Position numbers and translations under genes: made by a program. Source: an uncultured Clostridia bacterium (GTDB lineage: Bacteria > Bacillota > Clostridia > Christensenellales > Borkfalkiaceae). From it: 64,000 nt of DNA. The stretch lies in NCBI GenBank assembly GCA_934247225.1, contig CAKQJE010000004.1, forward strand, positions 62,001 to 126,000, written 5' to 3'. Below the pieces are notes generated by a model. It did not search any database. It was not told the origin of the DNA and saw only the letters and a program-made list of their open reading frames with translations. Positions 62,500-64,000 of the stretch are shown here, piece after piece (position 1 is the first letter of the stretch; each line of letters starts with the position of its first letter).

Positions 62500-64000
62500 T
62501 TATTCCCAGATTTTTTTCCACTCGGCATACATATTTTCGAAATAATTTTTTGCGTTGGCATTGTCGGGTATCTCGTGGAAGGCTTGTACCGGAGAGTATG
62601 TCAACGTTTTGTTGTTGACGGTGTAAGACGCCGAATAAGGCTTCTTGATTTTACCGAAATAACTCAGGAATTTAGCATTGGAACCCGTAAGAATTATCGT
62701 GTCTGATTTTCCGCTCTTTTTGTATTGGAACAGCGATTTGCCATACGGCGTAAGTTCCGCCAGGTCATCGTCGTCCATTGTGTAATTGAGCGCCTTGATA
62801 GTATTCGTAATTTTAGTAAATTTCACCATTTGTTCGTTGGTATGCAAAAATTGAATAAAGTCCGCCGCAATTGATACCTTGTCTTTTGCGGTGTTTGCAC
62901 TGACAAATGAATAAGCGAAATCAAAGTCGATATTGCAGGCATTTTCGCCGATTTGTTCCGACGTTGCCTTTGGCAGCGGCATGTACTTGAAATTGCGCTC
63001 GTACTTAGTGCCGTACTTCTTGGTATCTTCAAACGTGTCGCTTGCTTCGCTTTGCCACCAGTCGCCGTCTACAATCATTGCGGGAATCATTCTTCCCTTG
63101 CCGTCCTGGCCCGCATAGATAAAATCATCCTGCGCGTCGCGTTGACTATACGTGCCGAAAGCCGTTTTTTCGTTATGATACTTGCTTGTCTTTATCAACT
63201 TTTCGATAAAACTCAATCCGTAATATATACCTGCCTGACGGAACACATCGTAACCGTTGTTGTTGTCTATAGTCGTTGCCGTAGAATCAAGTACGACTTT
63301 TCCGTCGTCATCGATACTGACTTTGCCGTCGGCGTCAAATGCGGCAAGTTTCTCACTGCCGCTGAAATTGATACGACGAGAGATATTTTCTGCGCCTTCG
63401 TAGTCTGCTACAAGCGTTTCGAGCAAACCTTCCAGGTGTTGCGCGGCATAAGTACCCGGCCAACTGACAGGCGTAAAGTCCTGATATGCGGCGATCTTAT
63501 CGCACAACTTAAAGAATTGTTCATAAGTTTGCGGCAAACCGTCGTCATAGTCGCCGATATTACCGTTGGGACCCGCTCCTTTAGTTTTGTCTGTGACGCG
63601 TTGTTCGCAAATCATTTCTCCTGCGGCATTGAAATACCATTTGTATTGGTCAAACAACTCGGCATTATAGATAAGACCGTAACTTCCCGAATAGCCCGGC
63701 ACGGCATAGTATTTGCCGTCGATCTTCAAGCCGTCTTTTTGTTGAGCGGTCATCTTGCTTTCGATGGACGCGCCTTTTTCGTACGGGTTATCGCCCGTGA
63801 TGTAACTTGTGATGTCGGTAAACAGTTTTTCTGTATAGTAGCTGTAATACGGAACGGCTTCGAGGAAAAACACTTCGTTGATTTTATCTCCGCGGATTTC
63901 CGAAACCGACAGGTTGCTCTGACGATATTGCGGTATGATTTGTATACCTTTTTTGTCTTTTTCGAATACGCGGTCTTTGTTGAGTTCCTCGTATTCGGTT
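62500..64000 (-). CDS. Extracellular sugar-binding protein of ABC importer, 5' part outside the window
   Basis: The frame is open to the window edge, giving about 500 residues without the N-terminus. The content (FFLEAVPYYSYYTEKLFTD, YAVPGYSGSYGLIYNAELFD, LPQTYEQFFKLCDKIAAY, RMIPAMIVDGDWWQSEASD, EIPDNANAKNYFENMYAEW) fits the family 1 solute-binding proteins that capture oligosaccharides and dock to MalF/G-type permeases. These are encoded directly downstream. The ligand is not readable, but a rhamnose-, mannose- or galactose-containing glycan is suggested by the neighbours. Confidence 0.85.
   Translation of the reverse strand, partial: TEYEELNKDRVFEKDKKGIQIIPQYRQSNLSVSEIRGDKINEVFFLEAVPYYSYYTEKLFTDITSYITGDNPYEKGASIESKMTAQQKDGLKIDGKYYAVPGYSGSYGLIYNAELFDQYKWYFNAAGEMICEQRVTDKTKGAGPNGNIGDYDDGLPQTYEQFFKLCDKIAAYQDFTPVSWPGTYAAQHLEGLLETLVADYEGAENISRRINFSGSEKLAAFDADGKVSIDDDGKVVLDSTATTIDNNNGYDVFRQAGIYYGLSFIEKLIKTSKYHNEKTAFGTYSQRDAQDDFIYAGQDGKGRMIPAMIVDGDWWQSEASDTFEDTKKYGTKYERNFKYMPLPKATSEQIGENACNIDFDFAYSFVSANTAKDKVSIAADFIQFLHTNEQMVKFTKITNTIKALNYTMDDDDLAELTPYGKSLFQYKKSGKSDTIILTGSNAKFLSYFGKIKKPYSASYTVNNKTLTYSPVQAFHEIPDNANAKNYFENMYAEWKKIWE

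Noticed and set aside
1..64000. CRISPR arrays, cas genes, transposases, integrases, rRNA genes and intact tRNA genes
   Set aside because: I looked for short spaced repeats, DDE or tyrosine-recombinase motifs and cloverleaf sequences, and found none I could support.

Overview
The window looks like a chromosomal segment of an anaerobic, Gram-positive-type bacterium, most likely an uncultured gut member of the Clostridia. The evidence is AGGAGG-type ribosome sites, a rubrerythrin, an anaerobic glycerol-3-phosphate dehydrogenase-like gene set, a class I lysyl-tRNA synthetase, many lipoproteins and no outer-membrane genes. The exact lineage cannot be named from sequence alone. Almost every gene from 2.9 kb onward is on the minus strand.

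Positions 1-29 kb are mostly housekeeping. They hold a cut-off membrane protein, a nested inverted-repeat element (651-1200), a lipoprotein, rubrerythrin with two tiny downstream genes, a zinc uptake operon (znuA-znuC-znuB plus a zinc-associated lipoprotein and a membrane protein), ruvX, an operon of HAD phosphatase, glycerol-3-phosphate dehydrogenase-like oxidoreductases, DUF1667 and a uridine-kinase-like protein, the potassium system trkA-trkH, a type IIA topoisomerase pair, an alpha-L-rhamnosidase-like enzyme, an M3 peptidase, class I LysRS, a cytidylate-kinase-like protein, a ROK sugar kinase and a YjjG-type HAD. Several have clear TTGACA/TATAAT-type promoters with 17-base spacing and hairpin terminators.

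Positions 29-64 kb are a carbohydrate-use region after an AT-rich gap. Intact genes encode a trehalase-family GH37-like enzyme, an N-acylglucosamine 2-epimerase-like protein, a GH2 beta-galactosidase, a GH2 beta-mannosidase, a beta-phosphoglucomutase-like HAD, a DUF4127 protein, two small carbohydrate-binding-like proteins, a GH78 rhamnosidase, an FAD oxidoreductase, a DUF4838 lipoprotein, large secreted Ig-like proteins, and an ABC sugar importer (two permeases and a cut-off binding protein). Together they suggest binding, import and intracellular breakdown of a complex rhamnose/mannose/galactose-containing glycan.

Between 31 and 35.4 kb lies a strip of gene debris. Fragments of ManA, a ROK kinase, an Abi_2 protein, a surface protein and a DUF4127 protein are joined end to end around one intact epimerase. 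A second partly decayed copy of the DUF4127-epimerase pair lies near 46 kb. The most unusual feature is a pair of non-coding elements (651-1200 and 38448-39025). Each is built from two nested units with long self-complementary ends and two internal hairpins. Stem sequences differ between units while pairing is kept, and the hairpin loops are conserved. This is the pattern of an undescribed structured RNA or foldback DNA element.
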